Below, piece by piece: positions 18,664 through 27,408 of a DNA stretch of 64,000 nucleotides; position 1 is the first letter of the stretch, and the number at the start of each line of letters is the position of its first letter. This stretch comes from Oscillospiraceae bacterium (lineage in GTDB: Bacteria; Bacillota; Clostridia; Oscillospirales; Acutalibacteraceae): assembly GCA_003526845.1 (NCBI GenBank), contig DPVM01000007.1, forward strand, positions 62,001 through 126,000, written 5' to 3'. The notes under the pieces were generated by a model, which searched no databases, was not told the DNA's origin, and was given only the letters and a program-made list of their open reading frames with translations. The position numbers and the translations under genes are program-made.

Positions 18664-18710
18664 TGCTTAGTAGATTTAAGACACTTTAGGTAACAAACGG
18701 TGATTAACTT

Positions 18711-20894
18711 ATGAAAAACAGATTATATAAAAAAATACTTTGTGTGCTGCTTTCAATTGCACTCATTGTCTGCTCCGGCGCGGCATTTTCAATGTCAATC
18801 GAGGCGGCGAATTATACCGAACAGTTAAAGGCAAAGGGCTTTCCCGACAGCTATGTCGGTTATCTTGTCAAGCTTCACGATAAATATCCTAATTGGGATT
18901 TTGAGCCATTCAAAACAAATCTCAATTGGTCCGACGCTGTGGCAGGCGAACGAAAGCCTCATTCAAAACAACTTATTCAAAAACAGTCGAGCCTTTCAAA
19001 TGCCTATTATTGCACATGTTCTTCGTGTTATAAAAACGGCAAATTCGTTGTTCAGGAGGGTTCAAGCTGGTATTCGGCATCCGAAAAGGCGGTTAAATAC
19101 TATATGGACCCGCGCAATTGGCTGACAGAAAAATATATTTTCCAGTTTGAGTCAACCGATTATGACAGTTCTCAAACTCAGTCTGGCGTTGAGTCGATAA
19201 TTTCGTCGACATGGATGCACAATTCAAACATTAAATATGTTGACGGCAACGGAACAAGCCACACACTTAATAAAAAATATTCTGCCGCTATTCTCGAAGC
19301 CGCTAAGTCAAGCGGAATGAGCGCATACTATCTCGCATCAAAAATTGTGCAGGAGGTCGGCAGTACAACAAATACATATGCCTCCGGCTCAAACGGTAAA
19401 AAATCGCCGTTCTTGGGCATTTATAACTATTATAATATCGGTGCATATTCAGGCGGTATGGAAGGACTTGAATGGGCGTCAGGCTATCTCAAGGCTAATG
19501 AAAAAACTACGCTTTATTCATCCTATAACAGCAGTAAAGGCACTGTCGGCGGTACAAAAACTACTGTTTCAAAAGGGCAGTATATGACCTATATCGGCAC
19601 ATACGGCAAATATTATAAGGTCCAGCTTTACTCCGGCAGCGGCAACAGCTTTTCAACAAACGGTAAGGTTGGCTATATTATAAATTCAAACGATGTTTTG
19701 AGAAAAAAATATTTCAACTATGATAGACCGTGGACAAACCCTTACAAATCAATTATCGGTGGCGCGCCGTATATCGCAAAGGGCTTTTCAAAGTATCAAA
19801 ATACAGGCTATTTGCAAAAATTCAATGTCAATAAAAACTCAGGCAATCTTTATAACCACGAGTATATGGCAAATGTTCAGGCGGCATCGGCAGAGTCCGT
19901 AACAACATATAAGGCATATCAAAACGCAGGTATTTTGAAATCATCAAAGGTATTTTATATCCCTGTTTACAACAAAATGCCGTCATCGCCGTGCACAATG
20001 AGCAGTTCAAACACAAATAATACCACCACAACAACTAATTCAACAACTGTTAAAAATCTTAAGCTTACAGGCACAGCTCCAACCTCGCTTTCGGTTAAAT
20101 GGGACGCCGTAAGCAAGGCTTCAAAGTATTATATCAAAATTACTAACAATACTAAGGGAACTTCGTTCTCAAAAACAGTTACTACAAATCACGCAAAACT
20201 CAACAATCTCACTTTGGGCAATCAGTATTCCGTCAAGGTGTGTGCATATGTTTCGGGTAAGTGGGGAGCTTATTCTAATAAAATCACTGCCAAAACGGCA
20301 AAGCCGAAACCGCCTGCAACATCATCTTCGTCTCTTAAAGCACCAAGCGGATTGAAAACAACCGTTGTCTACACCGCTACCGCAAAACTTGCTTGGAATA
20401 AAGTTTCGGGCGCTTCGGGATATTATGTTTACAAGTACTCCGGCGGCAAATACAAAAAGGCTTATACGATAAAGGGAAAATCAACAACGAATTGCACCGT
20501 TAAGGGGCTTTCACCCGGCACAAAATATTATTATTGCGTTGCCGCGTATAATTCGTCAAAGACCGGCTCGAGAAGTTCAAGTCTTTCATTTGTGACTAAA
20601 CCGAATGGCACAAAAATTACTTCATCGTCAAGTCCGTCAAAAACAAAAATTAAGATTAATTGGCAAAAGCCGTCGCGTGCATACAACGGCTATCAAATCG
20701 TTTATTCGCGAAAGAGCAATTTCTCTAAGCTTGTCGCAACAAAGAATATCAGCAGTAAAAATACAACAACCTACACGGGCAAAAACTTCACTAAGGGTGT
20801 AACATATTATATCCGTGTCCGTTCGTACAGAACTGTTGACAGCAAAAAGTATTACAGCGTATGGAGCAATACCGTTAAGGTAAAAAGCAAGTAA
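18711..20894 (+). CDS. Secreted glucosaminidase-like protein with three FN3 domains
   Basis: This 727-residue protein has a signal peptide (KKIL, hydrophobic core, cut near residue 32). An N-terminal YTEQLKAKGFPDSYVGYL and LVKLHDKYPNWDFEPF segment matches the lead region of GH73-type N-acetylglucosaminidases. The domain continues to about residue 260, with a candidate catalytic glutamate in KIVQEVGST and a later YNYYNIGAYSGG. An SH3-like stretch lies near 285-330. Three fibronectin type III domains, about 435-727, are joined by Thr/Ser/Pro-rich linkers. It is likely a cell-wall hydrolase that cuts glycan strands. No sortase motif or membrane anchor is seen. Confidence 0.8.
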   Translation: MKNRLYKKILCVLLSIALIVCSGAAFSMSIEAANYTEQLKAKGFPDSYVGYLVKLHDKYPNWDFEPFKTNLNWSDAVAGERKPHSKQLIQKQSSLSNAYYCTCSSCYKNGKFVVQEGSSWYSASEKAVKYYMDPRNWLTEKYIFQFESTDYDSSQTQSGVESIISSTWMHNSNIKYVDGNGTSHTLNKKYSAAILEAAKSSGMSAYYLASKIVQEVGSTTNTYASGSNGKKSPFLGIYNYYNIGAYSGGMEGLEWASGYLKANEKTTLYSSYNSSKGTVGGTKTTVSKGQYMTYIGTYGKYYKVQLYSGSGNSFSTNGKVGYIINSNDVLRKKYFNYDRPWTNPYKSIIGGAPYIAKGFSKYQNTGYLQKFNVNKNSGNLYNHEYMANVQAASAESVTTYKAYQNAGILKSSKVFYIPVYNKMPSSPCTMSSSNTNNTTTTTNSTTVKNLKLTGTAPTSLSVKWDAVSKASKYYIKITNNTKGTSFSKTVTTNHAKLNNLTLGNQYSVKVCAYVSGKWGAYSNKITAKTAKPKPPATSSSSLKAPSGLKTTVVYTATAKLAWNKVSGASGYYVYKYSGGKYKKAYTIKGKSTTNCTVKGLSPGTKYYYCVAAYNSSKTGSRSSSLSFVTKPNGTKITSSSSPSKTKIKINWQKPSRAYNGYQIVYSRKSNFSKLVATKNISSKNTTTYTGKNFTKGVTYYIRVRSYRTVDSKKYYSVWSNTVKVKSK

Positions 20895-20905
20895 ACAAAT
20901 ATAAT

Positions 20906-20941
20906 AAAGGCGCAATCCATATCAAATGGGTTGCGCCTTTA
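20906..20941 (+). terminator. Terminator after the glucosaminidase-like gene
   Basis: AAAGGCGCAA and TTGCGCCTTT form the base of a stem with CCAT/ATGG extending it. Only a short T run follows. Confidence 0.75.
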
Positions 20942-20955
20942 TGCTGTCGATAATG

Positions 20956-20992
20956 AAAAAGCGCAGTAAACATCGAGTTTACTGCGCTTTTG
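20956..20992. terminator. Second hairpin, terminator-like
   Basis: AAAAGCGCAGTAAA and TTTACTGCGCTTTT form a 14-bp stem around a 7-base loop. It is followed by T-rich sequence and lies 15 bp after the previous terminator. Confidence 0.65.
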
Positions 20993-21192
20993 GCGTTTTT
21001 CGTTTTTTGCTCACAAGCAATAAACAAGGCTTCCAAAAAATTAAACGATTTTTTGGAAAGAGGAAAAACATATGCAGTATAATTACAAAACTTTGTTTTG
21101 TTCTATACGAAATATGTTTTGACGAGTTACAGGAAAGTTCGCAAGAAAACGAAATTCAGAATCTTTCTCAACAGCCTACAGCTTGTTGATAA
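20993..21192. other. Gene-poor stretch with a third hairpin
   Basis: No convincing gene is seen. TTCCAAAAAAT and ATTTTTTGGAA form a hairpin at about 21040-21066. A 16-codon frame beginning ATG at 21072 has AGAGG upstream, but nothing else supports it. The stretch separates two convergent units. Confidence 0.5.
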
Positions 21193-21876
21193 TTATTTTC
21201 CGTTGTCCATATATGCGCCTGATGCGGTGCAAAGTATTGAAGTGTCGCCGAATTTGTAGTATCTTTTCAGCCCCGGAACAACAGAGCCAACATCACTTAC
21301 AACAAAATTGCTTTTGTCGATTCGCCTTACATTGCTTGAATTACAACAAACATATATGTATTCATTATCTTGCGAAACAAATTCGGGATTGACAAAGGTT
21401 TCCGCATTTGCAGAGCCTATGCGTATGTCAATCTTTGCGTTTTCCGCCGTGTATCTGATAACGCAGTTTTGCTCCTTACAGCACGCCCAAAAATATTCGC
21501 CGTCGGCTGCAAGACCGTTTACAATGCTGTCGTTGTATTTCAGCGTGCCGTTCCACTTTATTTCGCCGTCGGAGTCAAACACGCCTGCCTGACCGTTGGG
21601 GAAAACAACAAGCACATTTTTGCTCGGCAAAATCATACTCTCGCACTCGGCATAGTTGTTTACCGCCGCAATAATGCTTTCGTATGACGAGCCGAATTTT
21701 ATCATTAAATAAGCATTTTTTGTGATAACCTCTTTATCACCGCTGTTTAAATCAATGACAAAATAGTTTGGCTTGTATGATGAAAAATCACCAAGCAACA
21801 CCTTTTCAACAATAATTACCTTATCATCGGAATATTTAACAACATCAATTATTTCTTTGTTGCTTATTCTCAGCAA
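21193..21876 (-). CDS. Hypothetical protein, beta-propeller-like, in the rex operon
   Basis: I do not recognise this 227-residue protein. It has no signal peptide or membrane segment. Its sequence is rich in short beta strands ending in Asp/Gly/Asn turns (VFDSDGEIKWNGTL, GLAADGEYFWACC, VSQDNEYIYVCCNSSNV), which suggests a propeller or similar repeat fold. Several cysteines (CC pairs) are present. It starts 6 bp after the rex stop, so it should be made with Rex, IDH and aconitase. A role in sensing or tuning that branch is possible but is inferred only from position. Confidence 0.6.
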   Translation of the reverse strand: MLRISNKEIIDVVKYSDDKVIIVEKVLLGDFSSYKPNYFVIDLNSGDKEVITKNAYLMIKFGSSYESIIAAVNNYAECESMILPSKNVLVVFPNGQAGVFDSDGEIKWNGTLKYNDSIVNGLAADGEYFWACCKEQNCVIRYTAENAKIDIRIGSANAETFVNPEFVSQDNEYIYVCCNSSNVRRIDKSNFVVSDVGSVVPGLKRYYKFGDTSILCTASGAYMDNGK

Positions 21877-21882
21877 AGCTAA

Positions 21883-22536
21883 TCATTCCTTTGTTAAATT
21901 ATTTTTTTCTTTTGCGTTTGTAAGAAAACTCAGAGTCATCAGACTGTCGGTCAAATGAACGTTTTCAACCAAAGCCTCAGGGTGAGCCATTGCAATATCA
22001 TAGTTGGAAAAATTCCAAAAGCTTTTGATACCGAGTCTGCAAAGCAAATCGGTCAGCTCTTTCATATCGTTTGCGGGTATGCAGATTACGGCACATACAG
22101 GCTCGTTATCTCTGCAAAAATTCTCAAGATAATCAATATGTCTTACCGGAATACCGTGAATTATTTTGCCTGAAACAGCCTCGTTTTTGTCAAAAATGCC
22201 GACAAGTTTAAAACCGCTTTGTCTTGTGAAAATTTTTGACGCAACAGCCTTGCCGAGATTTCCCGCACCGATAAGTATTGCCTTAACATCGTTGTTTACG
22301 CATAAAATTTCGCCGATTTTGTTGTATAATTCGGGAACATTATATCCGTATCCCTGCTGACCGAAACCGCCGAAACAGTTAAAATCGTGGCGGATTTGCG
22401 AGGCTGTAAGCCCCATTCTCTCAGCAAGTTCCTTTGAACTGATTCTCACAATTCCGTTCTCTTTCAGATTTTCAAGAAATCTGTAGTATCGCGGAAGTCT
22501 TTTGATAACAGATATTGAAATGTCGTTTTTCTCCAT
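21883..22536 (-). CDS. rex: Redox-sensing repressor Rex
   Basis: This 217-residue protein has an N-terminal winged helix (RISSKELAERMGLTASQIRH) followed by DFNCFGGFGQQGYGYNV, a strong Rex signature. A Rossmann domain (AILIGAGNLGKAVAS) follows. Rex binds DNA when NADH is low and releases it when NADH rises, controlling fermentation and respiration genes. It sits in an operon behind aconitase and isocitrate dehydrogenase, which is less usual than a separate or adhE/etf-linked place. ldh and ackA in this window are likely members of its regulon. Confidence 0.93.
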   Translation of the reverse strand: MEKNDISISVIKRLPRYYRFLENLKENGIVRISSKELAERMGLTASQIRHDFNCFGGFGQQGYGYNVPELYNKIGEILCVNNDVKAILIGAGNLGKAVASKIFTRQSGFKLVGIFDKNEAVSGKIIHGIPVRHIDYLENFCRDNEPVCAVICIPANDMKELTDLLCRLGIKSFWNFSNYDIAMAHPEALVENVHLTDSLMTLSFLTNAKEKNNLTKE

Positions 22537-22560
22537 TTGGAATCACCACCGTATTATTGT

Positions 22561-22577
22561 TCGGGGCAAAGCCCCGA
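22561..22577 (-). other. Hairpin between icd and rex
   Basis: TCGGGGC and GCCCCGA form a GC-rich 7-bp stem with an AAA loop in the 46-bp gap. No U tract follows, so it may stabilise or separate the mRNA segments rather than terminate. Confidence 0.5.
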
Positions 22578-22582
22578 TGCAA

Positions 22583-23764
22583 TTATTCTGCCATTTTAGT
22601 AATTGTGTCCATTACATAGTCACCGAATTCGTCACAGGTGCAGCCTGTGTCTCTGCCGGTGATAACATATTTCTTTTCCTCAAACATACACTTGTCGAGC
22701 GCAGCCTCGAGAGCGTCGGCTTGCTTTTGATAGCCGATGTGAGAAAGAAGCATAACGGTTGCTCTGAGCATTGAACACGGGTCAGCATACTTGCCTCTGC
22801 CCTCGTTTATCATACGCGGTGCAGAGCCGTGAATAGCCTCAAACATAGCATATTTCTTGCCAATGTTAGCCGAGCCTGCTGTTCCTACGCCGCCTTGGAA
22901 TTCTGCCGCCTCGTCGGTGATAATGTCGCCGTAAAGGTTAGGAAGAACAAATACCTTGAAGTCCTTGCGTCTTGCAGGGTCGATAAGTTTCGCGGTTGTA
23001 ATGTCGATATACCAGTCATCTGTTACAATGTCCGGATATTCCTTGCCGATCCTTTGTGCGGTTTTAAGGAATTTGCCGTCCGTTGTCTTGATGATGTTTG
23101 CTTTTGTAATGATTGAAACCTTGCCCTTGTGGTTTTTCTCAGCATAATCATAAGCAAGCTTTGCGATTCTCTCACAACCCTCTTGTGTTGCAACGGTAAA
23201 GTCAACAGCAAGGTCATCTGTGATGTTGACACCGTGAGAGCCTACTGCGTAGCCGCCTTCTGTATTTTCACGGAAAAATGTCCAGTCGATGCCCTCCTCG
23301 GGAACCTTAACGGGGCGCATGTTTGCAAAAAGGTCAAGCTCTTTTCTCATTGCAACATTTGCGGATTCAACATTCGGCCACGGGTCGCCCTGGCGCGGAG
23401 TTGTAGTCGGGCCTTTAAGGATAACATTGCAAGCTTTAAGCTCTGCAAGTACATCATCAGGGATTGCCTTGTGGCATGCCGCACGGTTTTCGATTGTAAG
23501 GCCATCGATTACCTTAAATTCAACCTTGCCCGATTCAACCTCGTCCTTCAAAAGGAATTCGATTACTCTCTGACTTTCTTTTGTGATGATAGGACCTATG
23601 CCGTCGCCGCCGCAAATACCGATAACGATTTTGTCAAGCGACTGATAGTCTGTAAAATCCTTGTCTGCTTTGATTCTTTTAGCGCGGTCAAGCTGTGATT
23701 CCATAAGCTCACGGAATTTTGCAACTGCCTCGTCTATTGCTTTCTTTTCTTCGATTTCTGACAT
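22583..23764 (-). CDS. icd: Isocitrate dehydrogenase family protein
   Basis: This 393-residue protein belongs to the isocitrate/isopropylmalate dehydrogenase family. IGICGGDGIGPIITKES is the N-terminal fold. NVAMRKELDLFANMRPV is the substrate-binding serine/arginine region. NLYGDIITDEAAEFQGGVG carries the metal-binding aspartates. It should convert isocitrate to 2-oxoglutarate. After HGSAP, where NADP enzymes have Lys-Tyr and NAD enzymes Asp-Ile, this protein has Arg-Met, so its cofactor is unclear. It lies between acn and rex. With no other citric-acid-cycle genes here, it likely serves glutamate synthesis. Confidence 0.88.
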   Translation of the reverse strand: MSEIEEKKAIDEAVAKFRELMESQLDRAKRIKADKDFTDYQSLDKIVIGICGGDGIGPIITKESQRVIEFLLKDEVESGKVEFKVIDGLTIENRAACHKAIPDDVLAELKACNVILKGPTTTPRQGDPWPNVESANVAMRKELDLFANMRPVKVPEEGIDWTFFRENTEGGYAVGSHGVNITDDLAVDFTVATQEGCERIAKLAYDYAEKNHKGKVSIITKANIIKTTDGKFLKTAQRIGKEYPDIVTDDWYIDITTAKLIDPARRKDFKVFVLPNLYGDIITDEAAEFQGGVGTAGSANIGKKYAMFEAIHGSAPRMINEGRGKYADPCSMLRATVMLLSHIGYQKQADALEAALDKCMFEEKKYVITGRDTGCTCDEFGDYVMDTITKMAE

Positions 23765-23783
23765 TTTGTCTGCCTCCTCGTTT

Positions 23784-25721
23784 TTATTTGTTCATTTCTC
23801 TTGTGTAATCAAGAAGTCCGCCGCAAAGGAGCATTGCTCTCTGACGGTCCGAAAGGTGAGAGGAGTCAAGCTTGTATTCCTCGCCCTTTGTGATATTTTT
23901 AAGTACAACCTCTTTGTGATTTTCAATGCAATCACGGATGTCTGCAAGCTCAAGTTCGTCCATTTGGTCTATTTTGTCATAGTCGCTCTCATCAGCGAAT
24001 GTGAACGGAAGAATGCCTGCATTTACAAGGTTTGCAACATGGATTCTTGCAAAGCTCTTTGTGATAACAGCTTTAACGCCGAGATAAAGCGGAACGAGTG
24101 CGGCGTGCTCTCTTGATGAGCCTTGACCGTAGTTTGCACCGCCGATGATAAAGCCCTTGCCCTCCGCCTTGATTCTCTCAGGGAATGTTTCGTCACAAAC
24201 GCCGAAACAGTATTGTGAAAGGTGAGGAATGTTTGAACGATAAGGAAGAATTTTTGCACCTGCCGGCATAATATGGTCGGTTGTGATGTTGTCGCCGACT
24301 TTAAGAACAGCCTTTGCTTTGATTTCTTCCGGAAGCGGCTCCGTTTTCGGGAACGGCTTGATGTTCGGTCCTCTGAGGACTTCAACATTCTTTGCCTCCT
24401 CGGGTGAAGCCGGAGGTTCAATCATATTGTCGTTGATAATAAACTTCTCGGGCATCTTGAATTCCGGCTCGTCGCCAAGCTCTCTCGGGTCGGTGAGATA
24501 GCCTGTGAGTGCCGATGCGGCGGCAACTTCGGGTGATACAAGATAAATCTTGCCGTCCTTTGTGCCGGAGCGACCCTCAAAGTTTCTGTTAAATGTACGG
24601 AGTGAAACACCGCCGCTGTTCGGGCTTTGTCCCATACCGATGCAAGGTCCGCAAGCCGATTCAAGGATTCTTGCGCCTGCGTCAATCATGTCGGAAAGCG
24701 CACCGTTGAGTGCAAGCATATTGAGTACCTGCTTTGAGCCGGGAGCAATGCAAAGAGATACCGACGGACAAACCGTTTTGCCTTTAAGGATTGCAGCAAC
24801 CTTCATCATATCAACATACGATGAGTTTGTGCAAGAGCCGATTGCAACCTGGTCAACCTTAAGTTTGCCGATTTCGTCTGTTGTTTTAACATTGTCGGGC
24901 ATATGAGGGCATGCAGCCATCGGAGTGAGCGAACAAAGGTCAATGTCGATTACTTCGTCATACTCTGCGTCGGAATCCGGCAAAATCTCTGTCCAATCTT
25001 TTTCTCTGCCCTGTGCCTTAAGAAATGCAAGTGTGATTTCGTCAGAAGGGAAGATAGAGGTTGTTGCGCCAAGCTCTGCGCCCATATTTGTGATTGTTGC
25101 ACGCTCGGGAACGGAAAGTGTTTTAACACCCTCGCCGCCGTATTCGATTATTTTGCCAACGCCGCCCTTAACGCTCATTCTTCTGAGCACTTCAAGGATG
25201 ACATCTTTTGCCGAAACCCAAGGCTTCAAATAGCCTGTGAGGTTGATTCTCGTCATCTTAGGCATTGGGATATAATATGTGCCGCCGCCCATTGCAACAG
25301 CAACATCAAGACCGCCTGCACCCATTGCAAGCATGCCGATACCGCCGCCTGTCGGCGTGTGGCTGTCCGAGCCGATTAATGTCTTGCCCGGGATACCGAA
25401 TCTTTCAAGGTGAACTTGGTGGCAAATGCCGTTGCCCGGTCTTGAAAAATAGATGCCGTGTTTCTTTGTTACCGTTTGAATAAATCTATGGTCGTCCGCA
25501 TTTTCAAATCCTGTTTGAAGCGTGTTGTGGTCGATGTAGGCAACAGAGCGCTCTGTTTTAACTCTGTCGACCCCCATTGCCTCAAATTCAAGATAAGCCA
25601 TAGTTCCTGTCGCATCCTGTGTGAGGGTTTGGTCAATGCGAAGTCCGATTTCGGTGCCGACCTTCATCTCGCCCTCAACAAGGTGGGATTTAATGAGCTT
25701 TTGTGCTAATGTAAGACCCAT
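23784..25721 (-). CDS. acn: Aconitate hydratase
   Basis: This 645-residue protein is a one-chain aconitase of the mitochondrial-like length class. It converts citrate to isocitrate through a [4Fe-4S] cluster. The cluster cysteines are in VAIGSCTNSS and SACGPCIGMGQSPNSGG. The C-terminal swivel domain has GGANYGQGSSREHAALVP. The start at 25721 has a perfect AGGAGGT upstream and matches the family; the frame is open 14 codons further without support. It is the first gene of the acn-icd-rex-unknown operon. Confidence 0.93.
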   Translation of the reverse strand: MGLTLAQKLIKSHLVEGEMKVGTEIGLRIDQTLTQDATGTMAYLEFEAMGVDRVKTERSVAYIDHNTLQTGFENADDHRFIQTVTKKHGIYFSRPGNGICHQVHLERFGIPGKTLIGSDSHTPTGGGIGMLAMGAGGLDVAVAMGGGTYYIPMPKMTRINLTGYLKPWVSAKDVILEVLRRMSVKGGVGKIIEYGGEGVKTLSVPERATITNMGAELGATTSIFPSDEITLAFLKAQGREKDWTEILPDSDAEYDEVIDIDLCSLTPMAACPHMPDNVKTTDEIGKLKVDQVAIGSCTNSSYVDMMKVAAILKGKTVCPSVSLCIAPGSKQVLNMLALNGALSDMIDAGARILESACGPCIGMGQSPNSGGVSLRTFNRNFEGRSGTKDGKIYLVSPEVAAASALTGYLTDPRELGDEPEFKMPEKFIINDNMIEPPASPEEAKNVEVLRGPNIKPFPKTEPLPEEIKAKAVLKVGDNITTDHIMPAGAKILPYRSNIPHLSQYCFGVCDETFPERIKAEGKGFIIGGANYGQGSSREHAALVPLYLGVKAVITKSFARIHVANLVNAGILPFTFADESDYDKIDQMDELELADIRDCIENHKEVVLKNITKGEEYKLDSSHLSDRQRAMLLCGGLLDYTREMNK

Positions 25722-25763
25722 TAGTTTTACCTCCTGTGTGTTTCCTACTATTTTTGCAAGCAA

Positions 25764-25795
25764 ATAACTTGTTTATAAAAATAACAAAGTTATTG
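25764..25795. promoter_or_regulatory. Overlapping dyads at the acn transcription start
   Basis: ATAACTTGTTTAT and AATAACAAAGTTATT are adjacent inverted repeats. The second overlaps the -10 box. The plus strand also reads TTGTTTATAAAAATAACAA, which resembles a Rex site (TTGTTAA-N4-TTAACAA) but is one base too long. This is a candidate operator, not a proven one. Confidence 0.45.
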
Positions 25796-25820
25796 TAAAT
25801 CATATCAATTAATTTGTCAA
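25792..25820 (-). promoter_or_regulatory. Promoter of the acn-icd-rex operon
   Basis: On the minus strand a perfect TTGACA is followed after exactly 17 bp by TACAAT. The leader is about 65 bp long. Confidence 0.75.
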
Positions 25821-25916
25821 TTAAATATAATTATTGTAACAGTTTTTTAATATTAATTTATTTATATGAGCACCGATACAATGCCGCCGTATTTCCTCGG
25901 CAATAATTACAGTCAA

Positions 25917-25944
25917 ACAAAAACCGACATCATTTGATGTCGGT
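25917..25944 (-). terminator. Terminator of rmuC
   Basis: ACCGACATCA and TGATGTCGGT form a perfect 10-bp stem with a 2-base loop. On the minus strand TTTTTG follows. Confidence 0.8.
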
Positions 25945-25959
25945 CAATGTGAATTTTGT

Positions 25960-27210
25960 TTATTCTATTTCTAATATATTGCTTGCCTCGGTTGATTCAA
26001 GCGACTCAACGGTGCGCAGCCTTTTTTGAATAATATCGTTTCTGTGGTCCGCCTCGTCAAGCACCTTGCCTGCCTCGTCAACCTTGCGTTTAGCCTTTTG
26101 CAACAAATCACCGAATTTTTCATACTGCGTTTTTGCCGCGCCCAAAACTTTCCAAACCTCGTTTGCCTTTTCGTTGATTGCGATTGAGCGAAATCCCATT
26201 GCAAGCGAGTTCAAAAGCGCCGTTATCGTGCTCGGTCCGGCAACCATAATGCCCTCGGTCTGGAGCCTTTCGGCAATTCCGTTTTTGCTCGACATAATTT
26301 CTGCATAAAGTCCCTCGGTCGCAAGATACATAATCGCAAACGGTGTTGTTTCGGGGCTTGATATGTATTGCTTTATCGTTTTGCCCTCGCTCAAAACCCT
26401 TTGTTCAAGCGCTTTCTTTGCCTTTTCAAGTGCGTCGACATCTCCGCTTTCAGACGCTGCGGAGAGCCTTGCATAGTCTTCCATCGGGAATTTTGAATCA
26501 ACCGGAAGCCAAGTTATGCTGTCGTCCTCACTGCTTGGGATTTTAACGGCAAATTCAACCTGACCGTTGTATTTCGGGTTGGTTTTTACGTTCGTTTCAT
26601 ACATCCCCGGGATTGTTTGGTCAAGAATGTTTCCGAGTTGAACTTCTGCCCATGTTCCTCTTGATTTAACATTTGTCAAAACACGGTTAAGTCCTTTTAC
26701 ATTATCAGTCACTCCGGCGGAAAGCTCCTTCATTTCACCGAGCGATTTATATACATTTTGCAATTGCTCCGACACCGTTTTAAACGATGCGTTTAGCCTT
26801 GTGTTGAGTGTTTCCTCAAGTTTTTCGTCAACTGTTTTTCTCATTTGGTCAAGCTTTTTCTCGTTGCTTTCCTGCATCGACGAAATTGCCTTTGCGATTG
26901 CCTCGGTCTGTTTGTCCGCATTTTCGTTAAGCGTTTCCATCAACTTGATTTGCTGTTCGTAGTTTTTGCTTGTCAAATCGTGCATCTGTTTTGAAACTGA
27001 CGAAAAATTTTCAACCATTTGGTGAGAAATGAGCTGCACACTCTCGCTGTTTTGCTTTGCCGCAAATTCAATCTTTTGCTCAAGCAATTTTGTGTCATCT
27101 TTGCTTTGCGATTGTTCGTCAATGCTTTTTTTGATTTTAATTATTGTCGCAAGCGAAATTATCACCGCGATAAGCGACATAATGCTCGCCGCAATATCAA
27201 TATATTCCAT
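25960..27210 (-). CDS. rmuC: RmuC-family DNA recombination protein
   Basis: This 416-residue protein has an N-terminal membrane segment (about residues 8-25). A long coiled coil of Gln/Lys/Glu-rich sequence runs to about 180. The RmuC domain follows, with VKSRGTWAEVQLGNILDQ and WLPVDSKFPMEDY. RmuC is predicted to be nuclease-like and limits recombination between inverted repeats. The ATG has GGAGG upstream. It is a single-gene unit between its promoter and terminator. Confidence 0.9.
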   Translation of the reverse strand: MEYIDIAASIMSLIAVIISLATIIKIKKSIDEQSQSKDDTKLLEQKIEFAAKQNSESVQLISHQMVENFSSVSKQMHDLTSKNYEQQIKLMETLNENADKQTEAIAKAISSMQESNEKKLDQMRKTVDEKLEETLNTRLNASFKTVSEQLQNVYKSLGEMKELSAGVTDNVKGLNRVLTNVKSRGTWAEVQLGNILDQTIPGMYETNVKTNPKYNGQVEFAVKIPSSEDDSITWLPVDSKFPMEDYARLSAASESGDVDALEKAKKALEQRVLSEGKTIKQYISSPETTPFAIMYLATEGLYAEIMSSKNGIAERLQTEGIMVAGPSTITALLNSLAMGFRSIAINEKANEVWKVLGAAKTQYEKFGDLLQKAKRKVDEAGKVLDEADHRNDIIQKRLRTVESLESTEASNILEIE

Positions 27211-27240
27211 ATTCGTTACCTCCGAAGTATTTTCTATTTA

Positions 27241-27268
27241 ATTTTATCATAAATTTTGATTGTTGCAA
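27241..27268 (-). promoter_or_regulatory. Candidate promoter of rmuC
   Basis: On the minus strand TTGCAA and TAAAAT are separated by 16 bp, and TGA precedes the -10 box. Confidence 0.5.
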
Positions 27269-27345
27269 CAAATTTTTTCGCAAAGTCCCGTTTTTGGCGT
27301 GTTGAGCGTCGACGATTTCTAATTTATATATTATTATATTGAAAT

Positions 27346-27372
27346 TTGACCCGATTGATGTTAAAATATAAT
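27346..27372 (+). promoter_or_regulatory. Candidate promoter of the tepA operon
   Basis: TTGACC and a perfect TATAAT are separated by 15 bp, slightly short. It is the only good -10 box in front of tepA. Confidence 0.5.
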
Positions 27373-27408
27373 GTGAAGTTTTGGGCATAATTAAAACGAG
27401 GTGTTTTA

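Noticed and set aside
20926..21189. 87-codon plus-strand frame
   Set aside because: It runs through two or three hairpins, has no ribosome site and no recognisable domain.
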